A DNA stretch of 64,000 nucleotides from CBDDIP01 sp965279405 (GCA_965279405.1 OZ257157.1:3534001-3598000), one strand, 5' to 3'; counted from the first letter of the stretch, positions 43,069-51,917 are shown. The notes: a model not told the origin generated them from the sequence alone. Program-made: numbers and translations.

Positions 43069-44292
43069 ATGCAATCGAGCACGTCCCGCTGGGGCAAGTT
43101 GGATCCGATGAGCGGCGACTGGCCGATGGTCTTCGTCGACCTGCTCGTCGTGGTCGGGCTGGCCGCCCTCGGCCGCTGGGCGGCGACGTTCGGGAGCTCC
43201 TCGGTCACCGGGTGGATCATCTTCATCGGCACCGTCGGCGCGCTGGTCATGGGCCTCGTTGCGTTGCCGCTGCGCATCCTGCTGATGCAGCAGCGCAGCG
43301 AGAGCAGCGCGACAACGGAAGCACTGCGCCTGCAGAACGAGCGACAGGACTTCGACGCCCGGCTCGGCCGCGCGCTGGAGATGACCGACAGCGAGACGGT
43401 TGCGTTGACCACGACGGCGCGGGCGCTGTCGATGTGTGGTGACGGCCTCAACGCCTCGATCCTGCTGGCGGACAACAGCGACGCCCACCTGCAGACCGTC
43501 GTGACCACGGCGGGGTGCGCTCCGGAGTCCCTCTGCGAGGTGGCGACGCCGCGCGGCTGTCCCGCGATCCGCAACGGCCACACCCTGGAGTTCCGGTCCG
43601 CCGATCAGCTCGACTGCTGTCCGCACCTGTTCGAGCGGGGCATCGCCGATCTGGCAGCCGTGTGTGTTCCGGTGAGCGTGGTCGGACGCGCCACCGGCGT
43701 GGTCCACGCGGTTCGCGCCGGCCAGCCGTTCGAGCCCGCCGAGCGCAGCCTGATCGAGACGGTCGCCCACCAGTCGGGCCAGCGCGTCGGCATGTTGCGC
43801 GCCACCGCCCAGGCGCAGTTGCAGGCGAGCACCGACCCGCTCACCGGCCTGTACAACCGGCGGAGCATGGAGAACTCGGTGCGCCAACTGGTGCACGAGC
43901 ACACTCCGTTCACCGTCAGCATCTGCGACCTCGACCACTTCAAGCACCTGAACGACACCTTCGGGCACGACACCGGCGACCGGGCGTTGCGACTGTTCGC
44001 GCGCACGCTGCGCAACACGGTTCGGGCCAATGACCTCGTCTCCCGCCACGGCGGGGAGGAGTTCGTGGTCGTGCTGCCGTACGCCGATGTCGAGACGGCG
44101 AAGAGCATCCTCGACCGCGTCCGCTTGGAGCTGCTGGCCGCGCTGAGCGACGGGCGCACGCCCGCGTTCACCGTGTCCGCCGGGATCGCCGACTCGTCGG
44201 AGGCCGAGGACTACCAGACGCTCCTTGCACTGGCCGACGAGCGGTTGCTCGAAGCCAAGCGAGCTGGGCGAGACCGGGTGCTCACGGGCTGA
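43069..44292 (+). CDS. GAF-GGDEF diguanylate cyclase
   Basis: 407 residues. Two membrane helices (about 18-75), a coiled segment, a GAF domain (about 100-245), and a GGDEF domain with GGEEF active site (328-332). An RxxD inhibitory site (RAND, 319-322) stands 5 residues upstream, so product inhibition by c-di-GMP is expected. The GAF has a cluster of cysteines (CAPESLC, GCPAIRNG, DCCPHL) that might bind metal or act in redox sensing. ATG 43069 lies 5 nt after a GATACC box with TTGTCG 17 nt before it; ATG 43108 is an alternative. Confidence 0.88.
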   Translation: MQSSTSRWGKLDPMSGDWPMVFVDLLVVVGLAALGRWAATFGSSSVTGWIIFIGTVGALVMGLVALPLRILLMQQRSESSATTEALRLQNERQDFDARLGRALEMTDSETVALTTTARALSMCGDGLNASILLADNSDAHLQTVVTTAGCAPESLCEVATPRGCPAIRNGHTLEFRSADQLDCCPHLFERGIADLAAVCVPVSVVGRATGVVHAVRAGQPFEPAERSLIETVAHQSGQRVGMLRATAQAQLQASTDPLTGLYNRRSMENSVRQLVHEHTPFTVSICDLDHFKHLNDTFGHDTGDRALRLFARTLRNTVRANDLVSRHGGEEFVVVLPYADVETAKSILDRVRLELLAALSDGRTPAFTVSAGIADSSEAEDYQTLLALADERLLEAKRAGRDRVLTG

Positions 44293-44428
44293 CGGCCCGC
44301 AGCCCTCCCAGCAGCCACCCCCAGCTGCCGCCCCCAGCTGTAGGGATTCGCGCTGTCAAGCCGTACCCTTGAGACGCCGGATTCCCGCCGTGGTGCTCCC
44401 TCCGGAAGCGCCAATCCCGACAGATCTC

Positions 44429-44962
44429 ATGAGGTCCGCTTTGAAGTTCAAGAAGGGCGACACCGTCATCTACCCCCAGCACGGCGCATGCATCGTGCAG
44501 GGCACCAAGAAGATGGAAGCGTTTGGGTCCAGCCAGGAGTATCTCATCCTGCGCACCGTGATCAACGAGATGACCCTGTCGGTTCCCACGTCGAAGGCCG
44601 ACGAGGTCGGCGTTCGCCCGCCGGTGAACCCCGACGAGCTCGAGGACCTCGTGTCGGTGCTGTCCAAGCCCGACCCACGCGTTCCGTCCAACTGGAGCCG
44701 CCGGTTCAAGAACCACCAGGAGAAGCTCAAGAGCGGCGACGTGTACCAGGTGGCCGAGGTCGTTCGAAACCTGGCCGCGCGCAACCGCGACGCGTCGTTG
44801 TCGGCCGCCGAGCGCACCATGTACGACCGGGCCCGCATCAACCTGATCAGCGAGATCGCCCCGGCACTGAAGGTCAGCGCCGAGGAAGCCGAGAAGTACC
44901 TCGACGAGGCGCTCGCCCGTGGTGTGCTGAAACCGGCCAAGGAAGTCAAGAAGAAGGCCTGA
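44429..44962 (+). CDS. carD: CarD/CdnL family RNA-polymerase-binding regulator
   Basis: 177 residues. N-terminal RNAP-interaction (Tudor-like) domain FKKGDTVIYPQHGACIVQGT, followed by the DNA-binding helical domain with the conserved PSNWSRRFKNHQEKLKSGD and VAEVVRNLAARNRD. It stabilises open promoter complexes at rRNA and housekeeping genes. Start at ATG 44429; TTG 44441 is also possible. The C-terminal ~25 residues are Lys-rich. The 136-base upstream gap holds two CCCCAGCTG repeats and a possible -10 TACCCT at 44364-44369. The last gene before the GS-like ligase. Confidence 0.92.
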   Translation: MRSALKFKKGDTVIYPQHGACIVQGTKKMEAFGSSQEYLILRTVINEMTLSVPTSKADEVGVRPPVNPDELEDLVSVLSKPDPRVPSNWSRRFKNHQEKLKSGDVYQVAEVVRNLAARNRDASLSAAERTMYDRARINLISEIAPALKVSAEEAEKYLDEALARGVLKPAKEVKKKA

Positions 44963-44999
44963 CCGGCCGCTCAGTTCGGCAGGTCTACAGTCGGCGCCC

Positions 45000-46379
45000 A
45001 TGACAGCAGGGCGCATCCACATCTCACGCACCGACCTCGAGGGCCGCATCCGCAGCGGCGAGATCGACACCGTCCTGATGGTCTTCCCCGACCTGCAGGG
45101 TCGGCTCACGGGCAAGCGCACCACCGGTCGCTTCTTCCTCGAGCAGGTGGCCGACGACGGCACGGAGAACTGCGACTACCTGATCGCCTGCGACATGGAC
45201 AACAACCCGGTCCCCGGGTACCGCTGGGCCAGCTACGAGCAGGGCTACGGCGACATGCTCGCTCGCGCCGACTGGGACACGGTGCGCATCATCCCGTGGG
45301 TGCAGGGCACAGCGATGATCATGTGCGACCTGTTCGACGTGGACACCGGTGAGCTCGTCGAGGTCGCGCCGCGCACGATGCTTCGCCGTCAGGTCGAAGC
45401 CGCCGAGGCACTCGGGTTCCTGCCGATGGTGGCCAGCGAGATCGAGTTCTACCTGTTCCACGACACCTACGACGAGGCTCACGCCAAGGGCTACCGCGAC
45501 CTGCGTCCGCACTCGCCGTGGCTCGAGGACTACCACATCCTGCAGACGACGAAGGACGAGGTCATCCTCGGTCAGATCCGTCGTGGTCTCGAAGCGGCGG
45601 GCGTGCCGGTGGAGTTCTCGAAGGGCGAGGCGGGCCGCGGACAGCACGAGATCAACCTCGACTACACGACCGCCGTCGAGATGGCCGACCGCAACAGCGT
45701 GTACAAGACGGCGGCCAAGGAGATCGCTCACCTCAACGGCAAGTCGGTGAGCTTCATGGCCAAGTACGACTTCAACGACACCGGTTCGTCGTGCCACATC
45801 CACTCCAGCCTGTGGAGCCTCGACGGTGCGAAGGCCCAGTTCGACGATCACCACGGCGAGCACGGGATGAGCAAGACCTTCCGCCACTACCTCGCCGGGC
45901 AGATCGCCACGGCGCGCGAGTTCAGCCTGCTGTGGGCGCCGACAGTCAACAGCTACAAGCGATTCCAGCTCGGTTCGTGGGCGCCGACCGGTGTCGGCTG
46001 GGGCATCGACAACCGCACGCTCGGCTTCCGCAAGGTCGGCCACGGCAAGGGAACGCGCGTCGAGTGCCGCATCCCCGGCAGCGACGCCAACAGCTACTTC
46101 GCCTTCGCCGGCACGATCGCCGGCGGGCTGCACGGCATCCGCAACGAGCTCGAGCTCGGAGCGCCGTTCTCGGGCAACGGCTACGAAGCGCCCGACATCG
46201 AGCGCATCCCGTGGAACCTGCCTGACGCGATCGCGTTGTGGGAGGGCTCAGCCGTCGCCAAGGAGTGCTTCGGCGACGATGTGCACCACCACATCCTGAC
46301 GATGGCCAAGGCCGAGTGGCAGGCCTCCAACCAAGCCGTCACCGACTGGGAGCTCCGCCGCTACTGGGAACGAATCTAG
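45000..46379 (+). CDS. Glutamine synthetase-like gamma-glutamyl ligase (GlnA3/GlnA4 type)
   Basis: 459 residues, glutamine-synthetase fold. Beta-grasp N-domain (about 10-105, with FPDLQGRLTGKR), then metal/ATP motifs SEIEFYLF, GQHEINLDY, DTGSSCHIHSSLW, NSYKRF and a VECRIPGSDANSYFAFA end. It is divergent from true assimilatory GS (no tyrosine-adenylation motif) and close in style to actinobacterial enzymes that glutamylate polyamines or ethanolamine. The amine substrate is unknown. ATG 45000 lies 8 nt behind TACAGT (44986-44991). It sits between two PLP decarboxylase genes, suggesting amine metabolism. Confidence 0.83.
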   Translation: MTAGRIHISRTDLEGRIRSGEIDTVLMVFPDLQGRLTGKRTTGRFFLEQVADDGTENCDYLIACDMDNNPVPGYRWASYEQGYGDMLARADWDTVRIIPWVQGTAMIMCDLFDVDTGELVEVAPRTMLRRQVEAAEALGFLPMVASEIEFYLFHDTYDEAHAKGYRDLRPHSPWLEDYHILQTTKDEVILGQIRRGLEAAGVPVEFSKGEAGRGQHEINLDYTTAVEMADRNSVYKTAAKEIAHLNGKSVSFMAKYDFNDTGSSCHIHSSLWSLDGAKAQFDDHHGEHGMSKTFRHYLAGQIATAREFSLLWAPTVNSYKRFQLGSWAPTGVGWGIDNRTLGFRKVGHGKGTRVECRIPGSDANSYFAFAGTIAGGLHGIRNELELGAPFSGNGYEAPDIERIPWNLPDAIALWEGSAVAKECFGDDVHHHILTMAKAEWQASNQAVTDWELRRYWERI

Positions 46380-47086
46380 AGACGGATCTCCAGCAGGACG
46401 GGGAGGTGGTCGCTGAGGGCGTGCCATTGATCGCCGCCATCGGGGGTGGCGCGGTCGAGCACCTCGGCGTTGGGTGGGACGAGCACGTAGTCCAGACGTT
46501 GGTTCGGAGCGATCGACGGGTTGGTGAACACGCCACCCGGATCGCTGAGGCCGGTGAACTCCCGGATCACCTCGATGGCGTCGTCCTTCACGTTGAGGTC
46601 ACCGGCCAGCACGACCGGTGACCCGGTGTCGCCTTCGATGCGCAGCGCGATGCGCGCCGCCTGGGCGATGCGTTCGTCGGCGTCGTGCGAGGCGAGGTGG
46701 GTGTCGTAGAGCCGCAGCGAGTCGTCGCCACGTCGCGCCGTCGCGGCGACCATGACGCGGTGGCGGTAGGTCCAGGTGCTGACGCCGGGGCTGATCGTCG
46801 CCTTCACGATCGAGCTCAGCGGGTGCGGCGACAGGATCGCCAACCCCTCCGCCCTCCACCACAGCAACGGGGTGTACGGGTAGTGCTTGCGCGCCCAGCA
46901 GACCTGGAACTGCAACCGCTTGGCCAACGCTCGCGCCTGGTTGCGCCGCACCTCCTGCAGGGCGACGACGTCGGCGTCGTAGCCGTGAATGACCTCGGCC
47001 ACGACCGTCAGGTTCGGGTCCTTGGCGCCGAGGACGTTCCACGTGAGGATGCGCCACGTTGCGCCAACGCGCGGGCTGCTCGTCAT
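46376..47086 (-). CDS. Endonuclease/exonuclease/phosphatase (EEP) family protein
   Basis: 236 residues. The EEP motifs are all in place: ILTWNVLG, VALQEVRRNQ, THLASHDADER, GDLNVKD and a SDHLPVLLE C-terminus. It has no signal peptide. The family includes DNA endonucleases, phosphodiesterases and sphingomyelinases. The stop overlaps the GS-like gene stop by 4 nt tail to tail. Start ATG 47086 lies 9 nt from TAAGAC on the minus strand. Substrate unknown. Confidence 0.85.
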   Translation of the reverse strand: MTSSPRVGATWRILTWNVLGAKDPNLTVVAEVIHGYDADVVALQEVRRNQARALAKRLQFQVCWARKHYPYTPLLWWRAEGLAILSPHPLSSIVKATISPGVSTWTYRHRVMVAATARRGDDSLRLYDTHLASHDADERIAQAARIALRIEGDTGSPVVLAGDLNVKDDAIEVIREFTGLSDPGGVFTNPSIAPNQRLDYVLVPPNAEVLDRATPDGGDQWHALSDHLPVLLEIRL

Positions 47087-47123
47087 CGGGTCGCAGTCTT
47101 ACCGGTGCGGTACTCTGCGCGCC

Positions 47124-47909
47124 ATGACTCGACTGGCGGGCAAGGTTGCCCTCATCACAGGTGCTTCATCCGGGCTCGGGCGCGTCGGCGCCGAGCGGTT
47201 CGCAGCCGAGGGGGCGAAGGTCGTCATCGCCGACATCGTCGACGGTGACGAGGCGGTCGAGGCCATCGCCGCCGCAGGCGGGGAGGCGAGCTACGTCTCC
47301 TGCGACGTGACCGATGAGGAGAGCGTGAAGGCTGCCGTCGAGCACGCGGTGGAGACGTTCGGCGGGCTGCACGTGCTCTACAACAACGCCGGTGTGATGC
47401 TCGGCGACGACGACAACCCGGTCACCACCAGCGTTGCCACGTATCAGAAGACGATGGACATCAACGTGCTCGGCACGCTGCTCGGCTGCAAGTACGCCAT
47501 CCCGGCGATGCAGGAGAGCGCCAAGGAGTCCGGTGTCGCCGGCAGCATCGTCAACGTCGCTTCGTTCGTCGCCCACATGGGAGCAGCGACGCCACAGGTG
47601 GCCTACACCGCGTCGAAGGGTGCCGTGCTGGCGATGACCCGCGAGATCGCCGTGATCTACGCCCGCCAGGGCGTGCGTTGCAACGCGCTGTGCCCGGGCC
47701 CGATCATGACGCCGCTGCTGGCCAAGTTCCTCAGCGACGACGCCAAGAAGCAGCGCCGGTTGGTGCACATCCCGATGGGTCGCTTCGGTGAGCCGATCGA
47801 GATCGCCAACGGTGCGCTGTTCCTGGCCAGCGACGAGTCGAGCTGGATGACGGGGCAGTCGTTGATCATCGACGGCGGCATCACCGCGGCCTACGTCACG
47901 CCGGAGTGA
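47124..47909 (+). CDS. Short-chain dehydrogenase/reductase
   Basis: 261 residues, classical SDR. NAD(P)-binding TGASSGLG (about 12-19), D60-type CDVTDEE, NNAG, catalytic Ser in NVASF, Y161 and K165 (YTASK) and a PGPIMTPLL segment. It ends with DGGITAAYVTPE as in many 3-oxoacyl or hydroxysteroid-like reductases. Leaderless ATG 47124, 7 nt after TACTCT (47111-47116). A PLP decarboxylase gene starts 7 nt downstream, so the two form an operon; the substrate may be an aldehyde or alcohol related to an amine, which is inference. Confidence 0.9.
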   Translation: MTRLAGKVALITGASSGLGRVGAERFAAEGAKVVIADIVDGDEAVEAIAAAGGEASYVSCDVTDEESVKAAVEHAVETFGGLHVLYNNAGVMLGDDDNPVTTSVATYQKTMDINVLGTLLGCKYAIPAMQESAKESGVAGSIVNVASFVAHMGAATPQVAYTASKGAVLAMTREIAVIYARQGVRCNALCPGPIMTPLLAKFLSDDAKKQRRLVHIPMGRFGEPIEIANGALFLASDESSWMTGQSLIIDGGITAAYVTPE

Positions 47910-47916
47910 TCATCAG

Positions 47917-49242
47917 GTGATCCACGGACCGGACGCGCCGCTCGGCGATCTTGCCGCCAGCGTGAGCGCGTTCATCGCCGACCGGGTTCGCCAGTCGCCG
48001 CTCGGATCGACCGCGACGGCAGCGACGATGGACGGGTTGCTCGCCGGCACCATCACCGACGCCGGACTCGGCACGGACGCTGCGTGGCAGCGCTTCACCG
48101 ATGCGATCGTGCCGAACACGGTGGGGCTGGACAGCGAACGGTTCCTGGCGTTCATCCCGGTGTCGCCGAGTGCGGCCGGTGTGTGGATGGATGCCGCCGT
48201 CAGCGCGGCGAACTTCAGCGCCGAGTCGTGGTTGGAGGCCGCCGGCGCGGTGGCCGCCGAGAACCAGGCGCTGCAGGTGCTGATGGACGCGGCCGGGATG
48301 CCCAACGGTTCAGGCGGGTGCTTCATGAGCGGGGGATCGATCGGCAACCTCTCGGCGCTCGCTGTTGCGCGCGATCAGGCCGGCGGCCGGCGCGCCGTCG
48401 TGGTCGCCGACAGCGCGCACGCCTCAGTCCACAACGCGTTGCACCTGCTGGGCCTCGACGCGGTGGTGGCCACGACTGACGCGGTCGGCCGATTGACGGG
48501 CGACGCCGTGCGAGCCGCTGTCTCAGGACGTACGGACGTCGGCATCGTCGTTGCTGCTGCGGGGTCGACGAACGGCGGTGTCGTCGACGAACTGACGACA
48601 GTTGCCGATGCCGCGGATGAGCTCGACGCGTGGTTGCACGTCGATGGCGCGTACGGCGGTGCCGCGCTGTTGCTCCCCGAGCTGCAGGCGCTGTTCGCCG
48701 GCATCGATCGCGTCGACTCGCTGATCATCGATCCACACAAGTGGCTGTTCTCGCCGGCCGGTTCGTGCGCGCTGCTGTACCGCTCGCCGGAGCTGGCTGC
48801 AGCCGTGCACACCCAGCACGGCCCGTACCTCGACATCCTCCATGGCGACGAGGAACCGGGTTGGAACCCGAGCGACTACGGCTTCCAGCTCACTCGCCGC
48901 GCCAGCGGTCTGCCGCTGTGGTTCGCGCTCGCCGCGCATGGCGTGGACGCGCACCGCGAGGCGATCCGCGTCGGCATCTCGCTCGCCCGCACGTGTGCAG
49001 ATCGGTTCGCCGCGGAGCCGAACGTGGAGCTGGTGCTGCGGCCTCAGCTCGGCGTCGTCGTCTTCCGCCGCGAGGGTTGGGGTCGCGCGGAGTGGCGGGC
49101 GTGGGCCGCTCGATTGCTCGATGACCGCATCGCCTTCGTCGCGCCGACCACGTGGAGCGGCGAACCCGTCGGCCGCCTCGTCTTCATGCACCCGCGCACC
49201 CCGCCCAGCATCATCGACGACCTCGCTGCCTCGCTCCGCTGA
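47917..49242 (+). CDS. PLP-dependent decarboxylase, group II (second paralogue)
   Basis: 441 residues from GTG 47917. The PLP lysine is K275 in DPHKWLFSP, with SGGSIGNLSAL and HVDGAYGG motifs as in the protein at 41629. It shares the fold but is clearly diverged from it (for example LHGDEEPGWNPSDYG replaces the first paralogue's NPEYLADVV region). It follows the SDR gene by 7 nt. Substrate unknown. Ends two bases before the palindrome at 49244. Confidence 0.86.
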   Translation: MIHGPDAPLGDLAASVSAFIADRVRQSPLGSTATAATMDGLLAGTITDAGLGTDAAWQRFTDAIVPNTVGLDSERFLAFIPVSPSAAGVWMDAAVSAANFSAESWLEAAGAVAAENQALQVLMDAAGMPNGSGGCFMSGGSIGNLSALAVARDQAGGRRAVVVADSAHASVHNALHLLGLDAVVATTDAVGRLTGDAVRAAVSGRTDVGIVVAAAGSTNGGVVDELTTVADAADELDAWLHVDGAYGGAALLLPELQALFAGIDRVDSLIIDPHKWLFSPAGSCALLYRSPELAAAVHTQHGPYLDILHGDEEPGWNPSDYGFQLTRRASGLPLWFALAAHGVDAHREAIRVGISLARTCADRFAAEPNVELVLRPQLGVVVFRREGWGRAEWRAWAARLLDDRIAFVAPTTWSGEPVGRLVFMHPRTPPSIIDDLAASLR

Positions 49243-49243
49243 A

Positions 49244-49290
49244 AACTGGATGTCTGACAGCTCGAATGTCGAGCTGTCAGACATCCAGTT
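49244..49290. repeat. Perfect 22-bp palindrome overlapping a coding 3' end
   Basis: Arms 49244-49265 and 49269-49290 are perfectly complementary around an ATG loop; core AACTGGATGTCTGAC. The right arm contains the stop codon and last codons (ELDV) of the minus-strand ERCC4 gene. The same core starts the palindrome at 6653-6697. It lies between convergent genes and probably ends both transcripts. Confidence 0.75.
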
Positions 49291-50248
49291 CGCGTGCGGC
49301 TGCGAAGGCGGTCCAGATCTCGGGGCGCAGGCGGCCCTTCGGCGGCACGTCGAACCCCGCCGCGCGGGCCCAGGCGCGGACCTCGGCCGTCGTCGGCTCG
49401 GCCGGGGCCAGCGGGCCCGCGGCAGGGAGGCGCTCCTCGAACACAGCGGCAGCGTCGTGCTCGGCGTGGTGGGCGATCGCTGCGCCGAGGAAGCGGTACG
49501 CCCACTCCTGGGCCAAGGGGCGCGTCTCGCAGAACACGATCGGCACGGTGGGGAAGCGGACCTGCATCTCGGCCAGGCCGTCGGCGACGACGGCCGGGCG
49601 GACGAAGCTGAGCTTGAACACCGACGACCAGCGATCCTCCACCACGAGTGCGGCTCGCGGGACAGAGGCGAGCTCGGCCATCAACGAGCGCAGCTTGCCG
49701 GTGGTCAGCGTGCTCGTCAGGTCGGCCAGGCTCTTGCGTTCGACGGTGGCGATGACGAGTCCGTCGAGGGTGACGGCGTAGTCGCCTGCGGGAAGCGCCT
49801 GCGGGCGCGTCGTGGCCTGTTGCTTGCTGAACGTCCACGGGTAGCGCTCGTGCGTGTCGACGACGATCTCCAGCACCTGACCCGCAGCGCGGGCCGTCGG
49901 CAGCGAGACGTTCGGACGAGCCTGCTTGGCCGTGCGGGCGCTCTGCCAGAAGATCACTTCGCGGCCGCGGGCCTTGGCGAAGACGAACTGCGAGCGGTTC
50001 TCCCGGCCACGATCGAGCACCAGGTCGATCACTGCGCCGCGACGGATGCAGGATCGGACGGGCACGCGCTCGACGATCTCCAGATCATCCGGCCACTCGT
50101 CGGCGCGATGGCAGTAGACCTTGGCCGTTCGCGGCCACGTGTCGCGCACCTTCAAGGCGATGCCGCCGGCGCCCATCGGGAGCCGCAGCAGGTACGGCAA
50201 GGTCGACGCAGGATCCGGGTTGCGGGCGATCACCAGTTCCAGCGCCAT
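49277..50248 (-). CDS. ERCC4-family nuclease with C-terminal Lsr2-like DNA-binding tail
   Basis: 323 residues. The nuclease core has D131 (VVDTHERYPW), G155-D156 (LPAGDYAV) and E170-R171-K172 (VERKSLADL), the GD...ERK pattern of ERCC4/XPF/Mus81 endonucleases. Residues 286-318 (PTTAEVRAWARAAGFDVPPK with GRLRPEIWTAF) match the C-terminal Lsr2 DNA-binding helix pair. The first ~120 residues are an uncharacterised domain. The fusion suggests a structure-specific nuclease brought to AT-rich or nucleoid-bound DNA. It is co-directional with two oxidoreductase genes and overlaps the upstream gene by 1 nt. Confidence 0.8.
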   Translation of the reverse strand: MALELVIARNPDPASTLPYLLRLPMGAGGIALKVRDTWPRTAKVYCHRADEWPDDLEIVERVPVRSCIRRGAVIDLVLDRGRENRSQFVFAKARGREVIFWQSARTAKQARPNVSLPTARAAGQVLEIVVDTHERYPWTFSKQQATTRPQALPAGDYAVTLDGLVIATVERKSLADLTSTLTTGKLRSLMAELASVPRAALVVEDRWSSVFKLSFVRPAVVADGLAEMQVRFPTVPIVFCETRPLAQEWAYRFLGAAIAHHAEHDAAAVFEERLPAAGPLAPAEPTTAEVRAWARAAGFDVPPKGRLRPEIWTAFAAARELDV

Positions 50249-51294
50249 CAGCGCGACGCTCGCAGCTCGGGGAGCACCCAGCGAGCGACGCGCTCGGCTT
50301 CGTCGTCGAGCGGGTAGCCGGAAAGGATGAACGCGTCGACGCCGGCCGCTGCGTACGCACGGAGCGTGGCGACGACCTGATCGGGATCGCCGACGATCGC
50401 TGCGCCGACGCCACTGCGCGCCACGCCGATGCCGGTCCACAGGTGCGGCTCGACGAAGCCGTCGTCGCCGGCCGCCTGACGCAGCGCGTCCTGGCGTTGG
50501 ACACCGACCGAAGCGTGGTCGTGTGCCGCCTGCTTCATCCGCCGCCCGATCTCTGGGTCGAGATTGCTGACGAGGTCGGCGGCCGCCTGCCGCGCCTCGG
50601 ATTCGGTCTCGCGGACGATCACGTGGGTGCGCAGGCCGAAGCGCAGGGTGCGTCCGAAGGTCGTCGCTCGTGCGCGCATGTCGGCGACGAGCTCGCCGAT
50701 CGAGGCGACGGTCTCCACCCACATCAGGTAGACGTCGGCGTGCTCGGCTGCGCACGCGCGCGCTTCGTCGGAGGTGCCGCCGAAGTACATCGGCGGGGGA
50801 GTGCGCGTTCGAGTCGGCGCGGTCGGCAGGTCGTAGTGCCACCACTCACCGTTGTGACGAACGTGATCATCGGTCCAGAACGATCGCAGGAGCCGCATCG
50901 CCTCCGCAGTTCGCCGGTAGCGCGATGGGCCGTCGAGCGATTCGCCGGCCAGCTCGCTGGAGATGATGTTGATCGTCAGGCGCCCATCCATCGCCTGCTG
51001 CAACGATTTCGCCGCGCGGGCGAACATCGGCGGATCGAACTCGCCGACTCGCACCGCGGGGAGCAGACGCGAGTGAGCGAGCGTCGGTCCGAGCGCCGCG
51101 GCGAGCGTCCACGGGTCCATCCCCGGCACGAAGCTCGACGGGATGAGGACGTTGTCGAAGCCGAGCCGGTCCGCCGTGCCGATGATGTGCGAGTTGTAGG
51201 CGAACGTCGCCAGGCGCTGTGGGTCGATCGTCCCGAGGCGCGTCGAGTCACCGCCGCACGATGGAGCGAACCAGGCGACCTCGAACCTGCTCAC
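50248..51294 (-). CDS. Luciferase-like monooxygenase (SsuD-like)
   Basis: 348 residues, LLM TIM barrel in the alkanesulfonate/dimethylsulfone monooxygenase style: FEVAWFAPSCGGDSTRLG start, DNVLIPSSFVPGMDPWTLAAAL, INIISSELAGESLDGPSRYRRT (given in part), PPMYFGGTSDEARACAAEHAD. FMN or F420 use is not decided. GTG 51294 overlaps the VOC stop by 4 nt (GTGA). It sits in a three-gene operon of VOC, LLM and the ERCC4-Lsr2 nuclease. Substrate is likely an organosulfur compound by family, not proven. Confidence 0.85.
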   Translation of the reverse strand: MSRFEVAWFAPSCGGDSTRLGTIDPQRLATFAYNSHIIGTADRLGFDNVLIPSSFVPGMDPWTLAAALGPTLAHSRLLPAVRVGEFDPPMFARAAKSLQQAMDGRLTINIISSELAGESLDGPSRYRRTAEAMRLLRSFWTDDHVRHNGEWWHYDLPTAPTRTRTPPPMYFGGTSDEARACAAEHADVYLMWVETVASIGELVADMRARATTFGRTLRFGLRTHVIVRETESEARQAAADLVSNLDPEIGRRMKQAAHDHASVGVQRQDALRQAAGDDGFVEPHLWTGIGVARSGVGAAIVGDPDQVVATLRAYAAAGVDAFILSGYPLDDEAERVARWVLPELRASR

Positions 51295-51917
51295 AGCACG
51301 ATGCGGCCGCTCGGACCGTCGATCGTGGCCGAGAGCCGCGGCGCATCGCCGTCGACGACGACCACGCCCGAGGCGGCATCGAGCGCGTCGAGGACGATCT
51401 GCACCCGTGTCGGGTCCGGATGCTCGATGCGCAGCTCGACCAGTTGCAGTTCGTGACCCAGCGACGCGGTCGGGTGCTCGGAGGATCCCCAATCGATGAG
51501 GAACGGGATCACGGCGACGTGCTCACCGACCGACGGACGGAAGGTCAGCTCCCACTCGAGCAGCACCCCGTCCGGTCGACGCCGCGACATCGACTGGATG
51601 GCGCCAGCGTCGTAACCGACGGCGTTCGCTGCGGCGACGACATCGGCGAGGGGACGTCGCGGACGAGCGCACCAACCGACCAACGTCGGCACCGTGATCC
51701 GATCGACGCCGAACGGCCGGACACCGTCGTGGTCGGCTTGCTCCACGTCCGGACCGATCAGCTCGAGGTAGGTGTCGCCGCCGAGGCCGAGCAGCTCGTT
51801 GCGCGTGCCGTGGCCGACGTGCGGTCCTCCTGGCGTCGGCGTCACGCCCCAGTGCTCGACGGCGGTGGCACGCGCCGCGGCGAGGTCCGGCACCGCAACG
51901 ACGAGGTGGTCGATCAC
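51291..51917 (-). CDS. Glyoxalase/VOC family protein
   Basis: 208 residues, two betaalphabeta-beta-beta repeats of VOC type (IDHLVVAVPDLAAARATAVEHW, then HGTRNELLGLGGDTYLELIGPD), similar to large glyoxalase_3-like proteins. GTG 51917 lies 7 nt behind TACTGT on the minus strand (51925-51930), so it is leaderless and heads the operon. Metal ligands His/Glu are plausible at H3 and E52-region; function unknown. Confidence 0.8.
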   Translation of the reverse strand: MIDHLVVAVPDLAAARATAVEHWGVTPTPGGPHVGHGTRNELLGLGGDTYLELIGPDVEQADHDGVRPFGVDRITVPTLVGWCARPRRPLADVVAAANAVGYDAGAIQSMSRRRPDGVLLEWELTFRPSVGEHVAVIPFLIDWGSSEHPTASLGHELQLVELRIEHPDPTRVQIVLDALDAASGVVVVDGDAPRLSATIDGPSGRIVL

